Assembly (NCBI GenBank): GCA_966211455.1
Contig: CBIHNI010000007.1
Span: forward strand, 157,847 to 221,846
Direction: 5' to 3'
Source: 21-14-0-10-47-8 sp966211455
GTDB taxonomy: Bacteria; Bdellovibrionota; Bdellovibrionia; Bdellovibrionales; Bdellovibrionaceae
DNA: 64,000 nucleotides
Position numbers and translations under genes: made by a program. Of this stretch, positions 1-9,308 are shown in pieces (positions within the stretch are counted from its first letter, which is position 1; the number at the start of each line of letters is the position of its first letter). The notes under the pieces were generated by a model. The model was not told the DNA's origin. It did no database searches and saw nothing but the letters and a program-made list of their open reading frames with translations.

Positions 1-1007
1 ACGGTCCAATCGAATTCAAATCCCAAGTGAAAGGCGCGGCGCCAAGTAAAATTCGGGTGTCCGATATCGCGAATGTCCAGCTCTCCCCGTCCGCCGAAAA
101 TCCAAACTTCCGGATATTCGTACTTCATCCCCACGTCTAAGACCCGGTGCAATTTTTCTGGCGGATCGACTTGGGTTTTGTTCAAGAGATGAAAGCTACT
201 GCCAAATCCGTAATCCAAAGCATTTCTGACGACCGCACCGAATGTCGGTTTCGCCAACTGAAAAACCGAAAAGAAACCTTCGGTCGGAATACGCGGCGAG
301 TACAACATCCCCAAATCAAAGTCCGCCGTGTAACCGTCCCGGGCGTCTTCTTTACGAATCGTCTTGGGATCCGCGACCAAGTTCAGCGAGTTCACCTGAC
401 GATTGATGTAACCGCGATTGATCACCTTCACCGTCGTGCCCCAAGACAACCACCCCGGTAACACGCCCGGAAGATCGGCCCCGTAGCCGTAGGCCAAAGT
501 GGTATCGGCATAAGCACGCACGTCCAGAGCCGGCGTTCCTTGATTGTGAACCTGAGCATTGAATGTAAAGTCCACCGGAATAAAACCCACGGCCCAATTG
601 GGCCGAGCCCAGATGGCTTCCAAAGCTTTCACGCGGAAACCCAGCGTTTTTCCATAGTACTTATTCAAAAGTTCGACGTAGGCCGCCTGCTTTTCGCCGT
701 CGTTCGCGTAACTTTGATTTTTGCCGACCTCGTCGAAATCTTTGTAGAACTTTTGCGTGTCGATACTTCCGCCCAATTCGATGGAGCCATTGAACTGTCC
801 GACTTCGCGACGAGCCAAGCCCGCCGGATTGTAGAAAAGCGCGGTGTAATCGTTGGCGGTGGCGATAAAGGCATCGCCCATTCCCATCGCGCGCGTGGAT
901 TGATAGTGATGATGAATCGAAGTTTGCACGCCTTCTTGAGCCCAAGACAAAGACGAGAATAATCCCAAAAGGACCGCGGCCATCGAAAGTCGAAGTGAAT
1001 GAAGCAT
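1..1007 (-). CDS. Outer-membrane beta-barrel protein, FadL/PorV-like (3' end missing)
   Basis: The frame is open from an ATG at 1007 to the window edge, so the C-terminus lies outside. About 335 residues are visible. An N-terminal signal peptide ends near SLSWA-QEG (about residue 23). It is followed by the motif RAMGMGDAFIATANDYTAL and FYNPAGLAR, which is typical of FadL/PorV/UPF0164-type outer-membrane proteins in which a short helix follows the signal. The remainder alternates aromatic and polar residues, as beta-strands do. The function is probably envelope transport or assembly, and the substrate cannot be read from the sequence. It is divergent from the next gene with only 49 bp between the starts. 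Confidence 0.75.
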   Translation of the reverse strand, partial: MLHSLRLSMAAVLLGLFSSLSWAQEGVQTSIHHHYQSTRAMGMGDAFIATANDYTALFYNPAGLARREVGQFNGSIELGGSIDTQKFYKDFDEVGKNQSYANDGEKQAAYVELLNKYYGKTLGFRVKALEAIWARPNWAVGFIPVDFTFNAQVHNQGTPALDVRAYADTTLAYGYGADLPGVLPGWLSWGTTVKVINRGYINRQVNSLNLVADPKTIRKEDARDGYTADFDLGMLYSPRIPTEGFFSVFQLAKPTFGAVVRNALDYGFGSSFHLLNKTQVDPPEKLHRVLDVGMKYEYPEVWIFGGRGELDIRDIGHPNFTWRRAFHLGFEFDWT

Positions 1008-1056
1008 ATTGAAAAATTTTATTCTCAAACCGTGGATTTGAGATATCATTTCTCTC

Positions 1057-1689
1057 ATGCGTCTGGTCCTCTTTTCTCTTTTTTTGACCTTGGTCGTGTT
1101 GCAGTCTCGTGCGGCTCCACAAACTTCTATCGAGCCGGATCCAATCCAGACGAAAGAGACATTTCAATCCACAAATTCGGTTCCGCAAAAGGATTCGGTT
1201 CAGGCAACCCCGGCCCCCGATTACAATCCAAATTTTGTGCGACGGGGCTCTGACATTTCCGATGGCACCACCAATGCCGGCATCGGTTACGGAGTTGGCA
1301 ATTTCGATAAAGACAAAGATACAAAAAATCTGACGACCTTTCATCTGCAAAGGACTCATTACAATCTGGACGAAACGGCGCAAGAGTTCGGACTCAATTT
1401 AACTTCGCACGGCTATGTCGGTGTCGATTGGGGATTTAAAAAATTCTGCTGCTTCGGCACTGAAATGGCGGCATGGAAGCCTTATTACAAAATCGGGGCG
1501 GCTGCTTTTTACGAACCGAAAGATCAACTGGCCAACGTGATTGATTATCAAAGATATTTTTGGCAGGTGGCGGTCGGCAGCGAAGATCTTCTGCAATGGT
1601 CCCGATTGTTGCGCCTAGAAGCCGGAGCCCGCGCCGGTTACCCCGGTACGCATTTTTACCTGCAGCTGCTTTATGCTTTTCCGGATTGA
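1057..1689 (+). CDS. Secreted hypothetical protein, possibly a small beta-barrel
   Basis: This 210-residue protein has a signal peptide (MRLVLFSLFLTLVVLQSRA). A low-complexity Pro/Thr/Ser linker follows, then a region rich in Gly, Tyr and Trp with alternating polarity. It ends in an aromatic C-terminus (QLLYAFPD), which suggests an outer-membrane or periplasmic beta-structure. Two adjacent Cys (KKFCCFG, about residue 129) stand out. I do not recognise the family. Its last 19 bp overlap the end of coaE on the other strand, so the two genes converge with no room for a terminator between the stop codons. Confidence 0.7.
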   Translation: MRLVLFSLFLTLVVLQSRAAPQTSIEPDPIQTKETFQSTNSVPQKDSVQATPAPDYNPNFVRRGSDISDGTTNAGIGYGVGNFDKDKDTKNLTTFHLQRTHYNLDETAQEFGLNLTSHGYVGVDWGFKKFCCFGTEMAAWKPYYKIGAAAFYEPKDQLANVIDYQRYFWQVAVGSEDLLQWSRLLRLEAGARAGYPGTHFYLQLLYAFPD

Positions 1690-2273
1690 ATTTTTCTTAA
1701 AACTTGCAGCGTCGATTTTTTTAGATCTTCCAGGCTTCCGTCATTTTGGATCACCCAGGTGGCTTGCTTGATTTTCTCCGCCATCGATTTCTGCGAGCCC
1801 AGACGCTTTGTGATTTCATCTTCAGACAAACGATCGCGCGTCTTCATACGGGCCCGCTGAACATCTTCGCTGGTGGCGACGACGATGATGCCATCGAAAT
1901 CGGCCTGCATGTTTTTTTCGAACAACAGTGGCACATCATAGAAAACCAACGCTTGGCCTTGATCTTTGTAGCTTTGGCGCTGTCTTGCGGTTTCTTGTTT
2001 GACCAAGGGGTGAAGAATGGATTCCAGAAGCAAAAGCTTTTCGGGCTGGCCGAAGACCATCTGGCCCAGCTTCTTGCGATCTAGACCTCCGTCGGGTTTC
2101 AGCACGGACGTCCCAAATTGATCCACCACCAGCTGCAGCCCGGGACGACCGGCATCAACCACTTCGCGTGCGATCAGGTCGGCATCGACCACCGCAAACC
2201 CTTCATTTTTCAGGATTTGGCTGACACTGCTTTTACCGGAAGCGATGCCTCCGGTCAGTCCGTACCACTTCAT
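1671..2273 (-). CDS. coaE: Dephospho-CoA kinase
   Basis: The 200-residue protein catalyses the last step of coenzyme A synthesis, ATP-dependent phosphorylation of the 3'-hydroxyl of dephospho-CoA in the cytosol. The N-terminus carries the P-loop GLTGGIASGKSSV, followed by VVDADLIAREVV, the family's DAD motif. HPLV and DVPLLFE are further CoaE landmarks. The length matches the usual 200-210 residues. It starts with ATG at 2273 and is divergent from the Ser/Thr kinase gene. A bulged hairpin (2348-2375) lies in the spacer between them. Confidence 0.95.
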   Translation of the reverse strand: MKWYGLTGGIASGKSSVSQILKNEGFAVVDADLIAREVVDAGRPGLQLVVDQFGTSVLKPDGGLDRKKLGQMVFGQPEKLLLLESILHPLVKQETARQRQSYKDQGQALVFYDVPLLFEKNMQADFDGIIVVATSEDVQRARMKTRDRLSEDEITKRLGSQKSMAEKIKQATWVIQNDGSLEDLKKSTLQVLRKIQSGKA

Positions 2274-2431
2274 CAGGGCCGTTTCTCCATGGTTTTTCCG
2301 CCACTCTTCAAGTTTGGTTGAACTCAGTTGAGACAGCGTTTTGGTTGAAAACCTGGACCTTTGCCCCAGGGTTTTCGTTAAACCAATGACCCGATCTTAC
2401 CGATAACTTATTGGAAGGAAAAGAGGAATCA

Positions 2432-4417
2432 GTGTCCAAAGCTCTCGAGACATTCGGAAAATATGTTCTTCTCGAAAGACTTGCCTCCGGCGGTATGGCC
2501 GAAGTGTATCTGGCGAAATCGACCGGTGCCGGCGGCATCAACAAGTTCGTCGCGATCAAGCGCATTCTTCCTCAGTATTCCGATCACCCTGAATTCATCG
2601 AGATGTTCAAAGAAGAAGCGAACATCTGCGTGAACTTGAATCACGGGAACGTGGTTTCAATCTTCGACTTCGGTGTCGAGAAAAAGCAGTTCTACTTGGT
2701 GATGGAGTACGTCGAAGGACAAAACCTTCGCCAAATCCTGAACCATCTCAAAAAAGAAAATAAGTACTTTTCGATCGATCAGATTGTCTACATGGGTAAA
2801 GAAGTCGCGGCCGGCCTGGATCATGCCCATCGCTGCTTAGATGGCACCACCGGAAAACCGCTCAACATCACCCATCGTGATATGAGTCCGCAGAACGTCA
2901 TGGTCAGCTTTGAAGGCGAAGTGAAGATCGTTGACTTTGGTATCGCCAAGAAAGCCGAAAGCGAAATCGAAGCGACACGCGCCGGAACGATCAAAGGTAA
3001 ATTCGGTTACATGAGTCCGGAACAAGCCGACGGTCAAACCGTTGATTTGCGCACGGATATTTTCTCTTTGGGTATCGTCTTGTGGGAACTTTTGGCCAAC
3101 GACCGTCTTTTCACTTCGAACAGTGAAGCGGCGACTTTGCGCAAGATTCGAGATTGTCAAATCCCGTCGTTGCGCAAATTGAACCCGTCGATTCCGCCAG
3201 AGCTCGAGCGCATCGTCAATAAGGCTCTAGCCAAAGATAAGACTCTTCGCTACCAAACGGCGGCGTCTTTCCATCGCGATTTGAATCGTTTCTTGAATAC
3301 ACAGTATCCCGAGTTTTCTCCACACGACTTTTCGGTCTTTATGAAGTCGGCCTTCTCGGTGATGTTCATGGAGAACCGCAAAAAGCTTGTGGACTTCGCC
3401 AAAGTCAAAGGTGACGAGACCGAATCTCACACCATGACCTCGACGATGACCGAAACCGAAGAGCTTTCTTATGGCGGCGAAGCTCCGCTGTCTTCGCCAG
3501 ATGACAATTTGAAATTGGATCTGGGCGAAACCAGCAGCGCTCCGGTTGATCTCAGTGATTTGAATAAACGCACGCCGACCAAGCAGCCCGCCTTCCTTGG
3601 CGCCAACAATGATCGCATGGGTCGAACTCAATCCGGAGTCCGCACCAACACCGTAGTCACCGGCCGTCGCAATGTTTCGAAGTCGAAACGTTCGATGGGA
3701 AGTGCTGTCATGTGGGTTTTCAGCTTGATCATCTTGGGTGGTGGCGGCTGGTACGCTTGGGAAAATCGCGCGCAGCTTGTCCCTGAAATGCTGCCAAAAG
3801 CGGGACACAGCAACAAGGCACCAAAAGTCGAAGTGGTCCAAGAAGAGCCACTTCCGGTTGCGAAACCTGAAGTCCCAGAATCGGTTGCGGTGAACACGAC
3901 ACCGGCTCCGGATACGCACGGCGTTTCTGAAAGCGCTTCGACTTTGCCAAAGGAATCTTACACCGTCTTTATCCAAAGCCAGCCCAGCGGTGCGCGTATT
4001 TGGATCGACGGACAGGACACCGGCATGATCACGCCGGCGCAACAGCGTATGGATTCGGGCCGCGAATTTACGCTGGCCCTGAAAAAAGATGGCTACCAAC
4101 CGAATGAACGTAAAACCAAGGTCAGCGACAATGGCATGGTTATCAAAACCAGTCTGTTGCCGATGCCGAAAATGGGTTACATCAATCTGGATCTGGTGAA
4201 CGGCGGACACAATCCGGTCGTCTTTATCAATGGTGTGCGCATCGAAGACAAACTTCCGCTGAAGAACTATGCGGTGATCGCCGGGACTCCGGTGAAGATT
4301 CAGGCGCACAATCCTTTCACCGGTCTTTCGGCGGAACAAACCGTGAAGGTCGGATCGAACGAAAAAATTCAAGTAAATCTGCTTTTGAGCCAAAGAAGAC
4401 CTGCTGAAAACAAGTGA
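2432..4417 (+). CDS. Membrane-anchored Ser/Thr protein kinase with PEGA domain
   Basis: This Hanks-type kinase has 661 residues. I chose GTG at 2432 because AAGAGG lies just upstream; a TTG at 2411 is also in frame. The glycine loop is LASGGMAEVY, the catalytic lysine is in AIKR, the catalytic loop is THRDMSPQNVM and the magnesium motif is DFG, followed by GYMSPEQ. The kinase spans about residues 8-300. A linker rich in Ser/Thr follows, then one membrane segment (VMWVFSLIILGGGGWYAW, about residues 425-445). Outside lies a PEGA-like domain (SQPSGARIWIDGQDTG) and a second beta-rich repeat. The topology is cytoplasmic kinase with periplasmic sensor. A 3-bp gap to the acyl-CoA synthetase gene implies one transcript. 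Confidence 0.92.
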   Translation: MSKALETFGKYVLLERLASGGMAEVYLAKSTGAGGINKFVAIKRILPQYSDHPEFIEMFKEEANICVNLNHGNVVSIFDFGVEKKQFYLVMEYVEGQNLRQILNHLKKENKYFSIDQIVYMGKEVAAGLDHAHRCLDGTTGKPLNITHRDMSPQNVMVSFEGEVKIVDFGIAKKAESEIEATRAGTIKGKFGYMSPEQADGQTVDLRTDIFSLGIVLWELLANDRLFTSNSEAATLRKIRDCQIPSLRKLNPSIPPELERIVNKALAKDKTLRYQTAASFHRDLNRFLNTQYPEFSPHDFSVFMKSAFSVMFMENRKKLVDFAKVKGDETESHTMTSTMTETEELSYGGEAPLSSPDDNLKLDLGETSSAPVDLSDLNKRTPTKQPAFLGANNDRMGRTQSGVRTNTVVTGRRNVSKSKRSMGSAVMWVFSLIILGGGGWYAWENRAQLVPEMLPKAGHSNKAPKVEVVQEEPLPVAKPEVPESVAVNTTPAPDTHGVSESASTLPKESYTVFIQSQPSGARIWIDGQDTGMITPAQQRMDSGREFTLALKKDGYQPNERKTKVSDNGMVIKTSLLPMPKMGYINLDLVNGGHNPVVFINGVRIEDKLPLKNYAVIAGTPVKIQAHNPFTGLSAEQTVKVGSNEKIQVNLLLSQRRPAENK

Positions 4418-4420
4418 TCC

Positions 4421-6211
4421 ATGACGGCCAAAAAAAACCACACCATCTGTGATGACGTCATGAAAATGAGCGAGCGTGGATCCGCCGCGGCTTTGCGCTT
4501 TAAGAAGCACGGCAATTGGGTCACCCTTTCTTGGCAGCAGTACTTTAACGAAATTCAGACTGTGGCTTCATCCCTGCTTTCGATCGACCTAAAGGCCGAT
4601 GACAAGGTTGCCATCATGTCGGCGACACGCATGGAATGGTCGGTTTGCGATTACGCGATTTTGGGATTGAAAGCTGTCACCGTTCCGATTTATCAAACGG
4701 CGACCTCTGAAGATATCATACATATCTTGAACAACTCGCAATCCCGCGTTCTGTTTCTTGAAAACAAATCCCTGCTGCGACAGTTTGCCAAGATCAAAGA
4801 CAAATGCCCATCCGTCGAGAAAGTGATCTGCTTCGACAATGATGGCAAAGAATCCAATGTCGAAAGCATCCCTTGGATCGATTTTATCGCGCTTGGGAAG
4901 CAAAACTTGGACGAGCATCAAGAGACCTTCCGTCAATCTTGCAGCTCGACCCGCTTGCAGGACATGGCGACTTTGATTTACACCTCTGGAACCACCGGCC
5001 TTCCCAAAGGCGTGGTGATCACGCACGAACAAATCATCACCGAAGTGTCGGAAGCCTTTCCTTATGTCGGCGCTTATCCCCACGATGTGTCCCTGAGTTT
5101 TCTCCCCTACGCGCATGTTCTGGGACGGATCGAGCACTGGGGACATATGCACATGGGCTATGAAATGGCCTATGCCGAAAGCATCGAAAAAATTCGATCG
5201 AACCTGACCGAGGTGCGTCCGACTTTTATGATTTCGGTGCCGCGTATTTTTGAAAAAGTTTATTCAGCCATTCACGCCCAGTTGGGAAACAATCTTCTCA
5301 AGCAGAAAGCCTTTCACTGGGCCGTGCAGGTCGGCATGAAGGCCGGCGAATACCGCTTAGCTCATAAACCTTTGCCGATTGCGCTATTTGCCGAATATCA
5401 ACTGGCGCAAAAACTGATCTTAAATAAAATCCGCGATGCCTTTGGTGGACGTTTGCGATTTGCGATCAGCGGCGGCGCGCCGATTCCGAAAGACATTGAA
5501 CTCTTCTTCCATGCTTGCGGCATTCTGATTCTGGAAGGTTACGGCCTGACGGAAACCACGGCGGCGATTTGCGTGAACACCCCGTTCAATTACAAATTTG
5601 GATCGGTTGGACGACCGATTGGCGAAACCCAGATTCGCATCGCCGAAGACGGTGAGATCCTGATCAAGAGCAAAAAAGTCATGAAAGAGTACTACCAAGA
5701 TCCCAAAAACACGGCCGCGGTTTTCACCGATGGCTGGTTTCACACCGGCGATATCGGCGAGCTTCTGCCTTCGGGGGATCTGAAGATCACCGATCGCAAA
5801 AAAGACCTGATCAAAACGGCCGGCGGAAAATATGTGGCGCCACAAAAACTTGAAAATCTCCTGAAAACGGAGCCTTTGATCTCGCACGTCTTAATCCATG
5901 GCGATAACAAAAAGTACATCGTCGCTTTGGTGACCTTGGACCCGGTCGCCCTGAAGAACTTTGCCCAGGAAAAAGGGATTTCATATCAGAATCTGGCCGC
6001 TCTCACTCAGCATCCCGTCGTGCTGGAAAAAGTTCGCAAATCCGTCGCCGAAGTGAATCAGCAGCTGGCGAGCTTCGAGACGATCAAGCGCTTCTCGATC
6101 CTGCCGCAAGAATTCACGGTTGACGCTGGAGAGCTGACGCCATCTTTAAAGGTGAAGCGTAAAGTCTTAGACACCAAGTTCAAAAAACAACTCGACGCTC
6201 TTTACAGCTAG
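4421..6211 (+). CDS. Long-chain fatty-acid--CoA ligase (AMP-forming)
   Basis: The 596-residue enzyme activates fatty acids to acyl-CoA through an acyl-adenylate. It carries the P-loop-like motif LIYTSGTTGLPKGVV (about residue 185), the YGLTETTA motif, the GWFHTGD motif and the C-terminal hinge DRKKDLIKTAGGKYVAPQ. The length and the eukaryotic-like DRKKD-LIKTAGGK element match long-chain acyl-CoA synthetases of the FAA1/FadD15 type. It starts 3 bp after the kinase stop, so translation is probably coupled, and the kinase may act on lipid metabolism or this enzyme. That link is inference. Confidence 0.92.
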   Translation: MTAKKNHTICDDVMKMSERGSAAALRFKKHGNWVTLSWQQYFNEIQTVASSLLSIDLKADDKVAIMSATRMEWSVCDYAILGLKAVTVPIYQTATSEDIIHILNNSQSRVLFLENKSLLRQFAKIKDKCPSVEKVICFDNDGKESNVESIPWIDFIALGKQNLDEHQETFRQSCSSTRLQDMATLIYTSGTTGLPKGVVITHEQIITEVSEAFPYVGAYPHDVSLSFLPYAHVLGRIEHWGHMHMGYEMAYAESIEKIRSNLTEVRPTFMISVPRIFEKVYSAIHAQLGNNLLKQKAFHWAVQVGMKAGEYRLAHKPLPIALFAEYQLAQKLILNKIRDAFGGRLRFAISGGAPIPKDIELFFHACGILILEGYGLTETTAAICVNTPFNYKFGSVGRPIGETQIRIAEDGEILIKSKKVMKEYYQDPKNTAAVFTDGWFHTGDIGELLPSGDLKITDRKKDLIKTAGGKYVAPQKLENLLKTEPLISHVLIHGDNKKYIVALVTLDPVALKNFAQEKGISYQNLAALTQHPVVLEKVRKSVAEVNQQLASFETIKRFSILPQEFTVDAGELTPSLKVKRKVLDTKFKKQLDALYS

Positions 6212-6212
6212 C

Positions 6213-6734
6213 TTAGGGAACCAACGGCAATTCGAATTTTGCATTGCGAATCGCACTGATCTCATAGGCACTGATGTGCATCTGGCCAAAAGGGCCTTCG
6301 ATCAGGATTTGACTGACGTACATCTGCGAAGGGGTTTCAAGATAATCACCGATTTTCGTGATGCCCTCTTTCCACTGCTTGAGATCTTTGGGCCATATCA
6401 TTTCAAAGCGGCCATCCACGCATTTCGTCGATTGCATGGCGGCCGGCGCTTCGCCCGAAACCCCCATGCCTTCCGCACTGAGATGAACTTCGGCGAGCTG
6501 CCATTTTTTGCAGAAATCGGCATCGGCCGAGCTGATGCGGAAAACCGTTTGGTCGGCTTGATCCGTCCATTCGATGGATTGAATCATAGCGGTCTTGATT
6601 TGCGCCGATTCCAATTTCAGACTTTCTCTGTCTTTTGCGGCCGGCATACGCTTTTGCATATTCCAGAACAGACCCGCACCAATCAAAATGGCGAAGGCCA
6701 ATACGACGATAGAAATTTGATTTCTTTTTGTCAT
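6213..6734 (-). CDS. Hypothetical membrane-anchored protein
   Basis: The 173-residue protein has a short basic N-terminus (MTKRNQ) and one hydrophobic segment (ISIVVLAFAILIGAGLFW), so it is anchored in the inner membrane with a periplasmic body. The body has Trp-rich beta-like stretches and ends with FGQMHISAYEISAIRN. I do not recognise the family. ATG at 6734 overlaps the TGA of the protease gene (ATGA), which indicates translational coupling. An upstream in-frame start at 6746 is less likely. The stop converges with the acyl-CoA synthetase stop 1 bp away. Confidence 0.75.
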   Translation of the reverse strand: MTKRNQISIVVLAFAILIGAGLFWNMQKRMPAAKDRESLKLESAQIKTAMIQSIEWTDQADQTVFRISSADADFCKKWQLAEVHLSAEGMGVSGEAPAAMQSTKCVDGRFEMIWPKDLKQWKEGITKIGDYLETPSQMYVSQILIEGPFGQMHISAYEISAIRNAKFELPLVP

Positions 6735-7372
6735 AAGTATTCGCAACCCAAACCTTTCAAATCCGGATCCTGATAGGGCGCATTTCGGACCACGTTGCTC
6801 CCCAAGGACATGTACATCACGCTCTTGTAAGTGCTTTGATGAAGCAGTCCCAAGGCGTGACCGAACTCGTGCACCATCAGGCTTTCCAGGTGCAGCTCGC
6901 GCTTGTTGTCGGCTTCATCAAGATAGAAAGTCCAATCAACCGCGTTGACAAGAATATCCACATCCGACATTCGTTCGCCCGTCCAACGCAGCAGACTTTT
7001 CGCCTGTAAAGTGTTGGTTGAAAAAGCCCCGCTGGTCGTCACCCAGTAGATGATATTTTTACCGTCGATCGCCCATTGTGAAGAGTTGGTCGTCTCGGTT
7101 TGAATTTGAATCAGATTCTTTCCCGAGCTCTTGTTCCAGTCTTCGGCCGCTTTGGTGATTGCCGCGCGATATTTTTCCGGAACGGATTGATCGATGTAAT
7201 ACTGAATCGGCAATTGATTCTTCCAGGAAACGCGCTGCCCGTACGAGTTCTGCACGAAACCGCAGGATGCTTCTTCCGATTGCGACAGTTCGACGTCTTC
7301 ATAACCCATTTTCAGCTGGTTGCATGCAGCTGAAAGAAGGCCTAGCAGTAAAATGGAAATGACTGTTCTCAC
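6731..7372 (-). CDS. Matrixin-like zinc metalloprotease, lipoprotein
   Basis: The zinc-binding site is HEFGHALGLLHQ, the full HExxHxxGxxH signature of metzincins, followed by a downstream Met (SVMYMSLG) that fits the Met-turn of matrixins (peptidase family M10). The N-terminus from GTG at 7372 is a lipoprotein signal with lipobox LSAAC. An alternative TTG at 7417 adds 15 residues before it. No prodomain Cys switch is visible. It probably cleaves envelope or prey-derived protein in the periplasm or at the cell surface (inference). It is coupled to the next gene by an ATGA overlap and lies 55-bp downstream of a beta-barrel gene. Confidence 0.85.
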   Translation of the reverse strand: MRTVISILLLGLLSAACNQLKMGYEDVELSQSEEASCGFVQNSYGQRVSWKNQLPIQYYIDQSVPEKYRAAITKAAEDWNKSSGKNLIQIQTETTNSSQWAIDGKNIIYWVTTSGAFSTNTLQAKSLLRWTGERMSDVDILVNAVDWTFYLDEADNKRELHLESLMVHEFGHALGLLHQSTYKSVMYMSLGSNVVRNAPYQDPDLKGLGCEYL

Positions 7373-7426
7373 AACTTTGATTTTAGATCCGTCTCGACGA
7401 AGCTGCAATCCGACCAAAAGCTAGGG

Positions 7427-8191
7427 TTACTGAATCCAAAAACGCAACGCAATCCCCGTGAACCAGTTGGACATATTCAAGCTGCGATTATCGCCGTTCA
7501 TATTTTTGGCGCGGTCGCCTTTAACCACCGAGCCTTGAAAGCTGGTAACGTCACGATTGTGTTTGATATCGTCGAAAACCAGACTGCGATAGCCGCCCTC
7601 AAAGACGATGGTCGTGCTATCGGTCAGCAAAGATTCAAGCCCCACGGCGCCTTCATAGGCCATGGTATTGCCGCGCAGATCTTCGTAAAAATCGCTGAGC
7701 CCCGTCGCCGCCGTTCCCGCCGCCGTCATGGTGTAGGAGTTTCGAGCCGCCAGATTGGCATAGCCCGCGCCGCCTTCCAGATACACGCGGCCCAAAGGCG
7801 ATTTGTGCAAGGTGACCTCGAGCGCCACTTTCGGTATCATCACCGAGATCTCGCTGGTCATCGTGTACATCTCGGATCCTGAAGACGTTTTTCCGACCGC
7901 ATCTTTGATATCGGCCGGCTTTAAAAGCTCAAGCCCAAAACGAATGTTGAGCCAAGGCATGGCATACATAAATCCGAACTCACCAGACAGGTGGTAAGGA
8001 TGCTCTGAATTGACGGAAATATTATTGCCGCTGGATTGGGAATTCAACGCATTCGTTAAGGCGGGGCCGTAACTGCCGCGCACGTATGCGGCGAAATTTT
8101 CGTCATTGAGATTAAAGATCCTTGCCTGCGCCGGCAATCCGACAGCCCAAATCGCTGCAAAAATGCCAAGCGCCGCCAGGCTTCGACTCAT
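7427..8191 (-). CDS. Outer-membrane beta-barrel protein
   Basis: The 254-residue protein has a signal peptide cleaved near GLPAQA-RIF. The mature part alternates hydrophobic and polar residues in strands, contains GGAGYANLAARNSY and GGYRSLVFDD and ends in ALRFWIQ, with the aromatic C-terminal pattern of an OmpA/OmpW-size barrel. The exact family is not recognised. Its ATG overlaps the upstream stop by 1 bp (TAATG), so it is coupled to the AMIN-like gene. Confidence 0.8.
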   Translation of the reverse strand: MSRSLAALGIFAAIWAVGLPAQARIFNLNDENFAAYVRGSYGPALTNALNSQSSGNNISVNSEHPYHLSGEFGFMYAMPWLNIRFGLELLKPADIKDAVGKTSSGSEMYTMTSEISVMIPKVALEVTLHKSPLGRVYLEGGAGYANLAARNSYTMTAAGTAATGLSDFYEDLRGNTMAYEGAVGLESLLTDSTTIVFEGGYRSLVFDDIKHNRDVTSFQGSVVKGDRAKNMNGDNRSLNMSNWFTGIALRFWIQ

Positions 8192-8796
8192 TATTTTCTC
8201 TGGCTCTTTTGTGGCAGGGCCTTAGCCGGAGCTCTTTGCGTCTGGGTCTGAGCTTTTGCCGCCGATTTTTGATTGAGCAATGAATCTTCGAAAAGATCGA
8301 TATTCAACTGTGCGGTCTGCTGACCTTTGCCGACAACCGGAACGGCGCGGATGGAGGCCGACTTTTTCAAAGTCAAAATCAGACTCATCGACTGCGATTG
8401 TGGTTCGAACAGCAGCTGCGAGCTTTGGATAAACGGCGATTTCGCCAAAGAGGCTTGCAGCATTTTTTCGTCGAACTTGGCATTGTAGGTCTGCGCAAAG
8501 TTGATCACGATTTGTTTTTGATCGGCTTTGTTTTCGATATGAAAATATCCAGGCGCACCTTTATGAGCTTGGAACAAAGGATCGCCCACGGCGACCGACA
8601 GTCTTTCCAGTTTTTGGTTCTTCGCCGGAAAGCTGCGAACGTTCAAAAGGCTGAAGCCTTTACCTGCAACCCCACCGTGGATCGCGCCGCCCCCACGCAA
8701 GATGGCCGAGTTTTGCAAACCCTTCTTGGCTTGCGGAGAAATGGCTGCGATGGCCGCAGTCGAAACAAACAGCGAAAAGAAAATCATTTTCTTCAT
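8191..8796 (-). CDS. Secreted protein with AMIN-like beta domain
   Basis: The ATG at 8796 is preceded by GAGGTG and opens a signal peptide (MKKMIFFSLFVSTAAIAA). The 201-residue product has a beta-rich middle (about residues 50-155) with LERLSVAVGD, PGYFHIENK and QIVINFA, resembling the AMIN fold used to bind cell wall or the secretin region. That resemblance is weak. The C-terminus is a basic Gln/Ala/Lys tail (AKAQTQTQRAPAKALPQKSQRK in part). Position in the operon suggests an envelope or flagellum-linked role. Confidence 0.7.
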   Translation of the reverse strand: MKKMIFFSLFVSTAAIAAISPQAKKGLQNSAILRGGGAIHGGVAGKGFSLLNVRSFPAKNQKLERLSVAVGDPLFQAHKGAPGYFHIENKADQKQIVINFAQTYNAKFDEKMLQASLAKSPFIQSSQLLFEPQSQSMSLILTLKKSASIRAVPVVGKGQQTAQLNIDLFEDSLLNQKSAAKAQTQTQRAPAKALPQKSQRK

Positions 8797-8918
8797 GTGC
8801 ACCTCAGGTCCTATTTTAGAGGCAGCTATTTTCAGATCGCAAGATTGTTTTCTTTGGGATGGAATTTTAGAGGTGAATCTTTGCAATATGGCGCAGGTTG
8901 TGGCGGTGCAGTTGCGCT

Positions 8919-9308
8919 TTAGGCCGTTTTACGCAGCAGTTGGCCTTTTTTCTTTGTTGGATCGGAATCGCTCATGACAGGCAATGTCCAAAGCTCGGCT
9001 TCCGGAATTTTTCGCAAGATCTTTCCGTCAGCTTCTTTTAGAAGGACGAAACGCTTGCCTTGGATTTCAGTCAGTTCAACCGTGAGATTGTGCTCTTTAA
9101 CGGCCGGAAGTGCTTTCAGATGCTCGAGCGCTTTTTTCAGCTGCTCTTCGGTCATCGGCTCGCGATGCTCTTGCTTTTGCTGATCATAACCCATCTGCCC
9201 ATTGGCATCTCGATCGGTCGTGTTCCCCGCCTTGATCGCCTTCTCGGCAGGCGCAGCTTTTTTCAAAGCCGGAGGAAGTATCGCATTCAAAGCATTCTTA
9301 ATATCCAT
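8919..9308 (-). CDS. flaG: FlaG-like flagellar protein
   Basis: The 129-residue protein has a charged N-terminal half and a C-terminal part with NLTVELTE, KRFVLLKEADGKILRKIP and EAELW, which matches the FlaG signature (V-x-V-x-D...G-E-V-I-R-Q-I-P-P-E). FlaG proteins modulate flagellar filament length in other bacteria. Its place next to the flagellin genes supports the call. The start is uncertain: ATG at 9308 fits the family better than TTG at 9353, and neither has a strong ribosome-binding site. Confidence 0.7.
   Translation of the reverse strand: MDIKNALNAILPPALKKAAPAEKAIKAGNTTDRDANGQMGYDQQKQEHREPMTEEQLKKALEHLKALPAVKEHNLTVELTEIQGKRFVLLKEADGKILRKIPEAELWTLPVMSDSDPTKKKGQLLRKTA

Noticed and set aside
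2348..2375. Terminator-like hairpin between coaE and the kinase gene
   Set aside because: It lies between divergent promoters, has one bulge, and no T-run follows on either strand, so I list it only as a possible leader structure.
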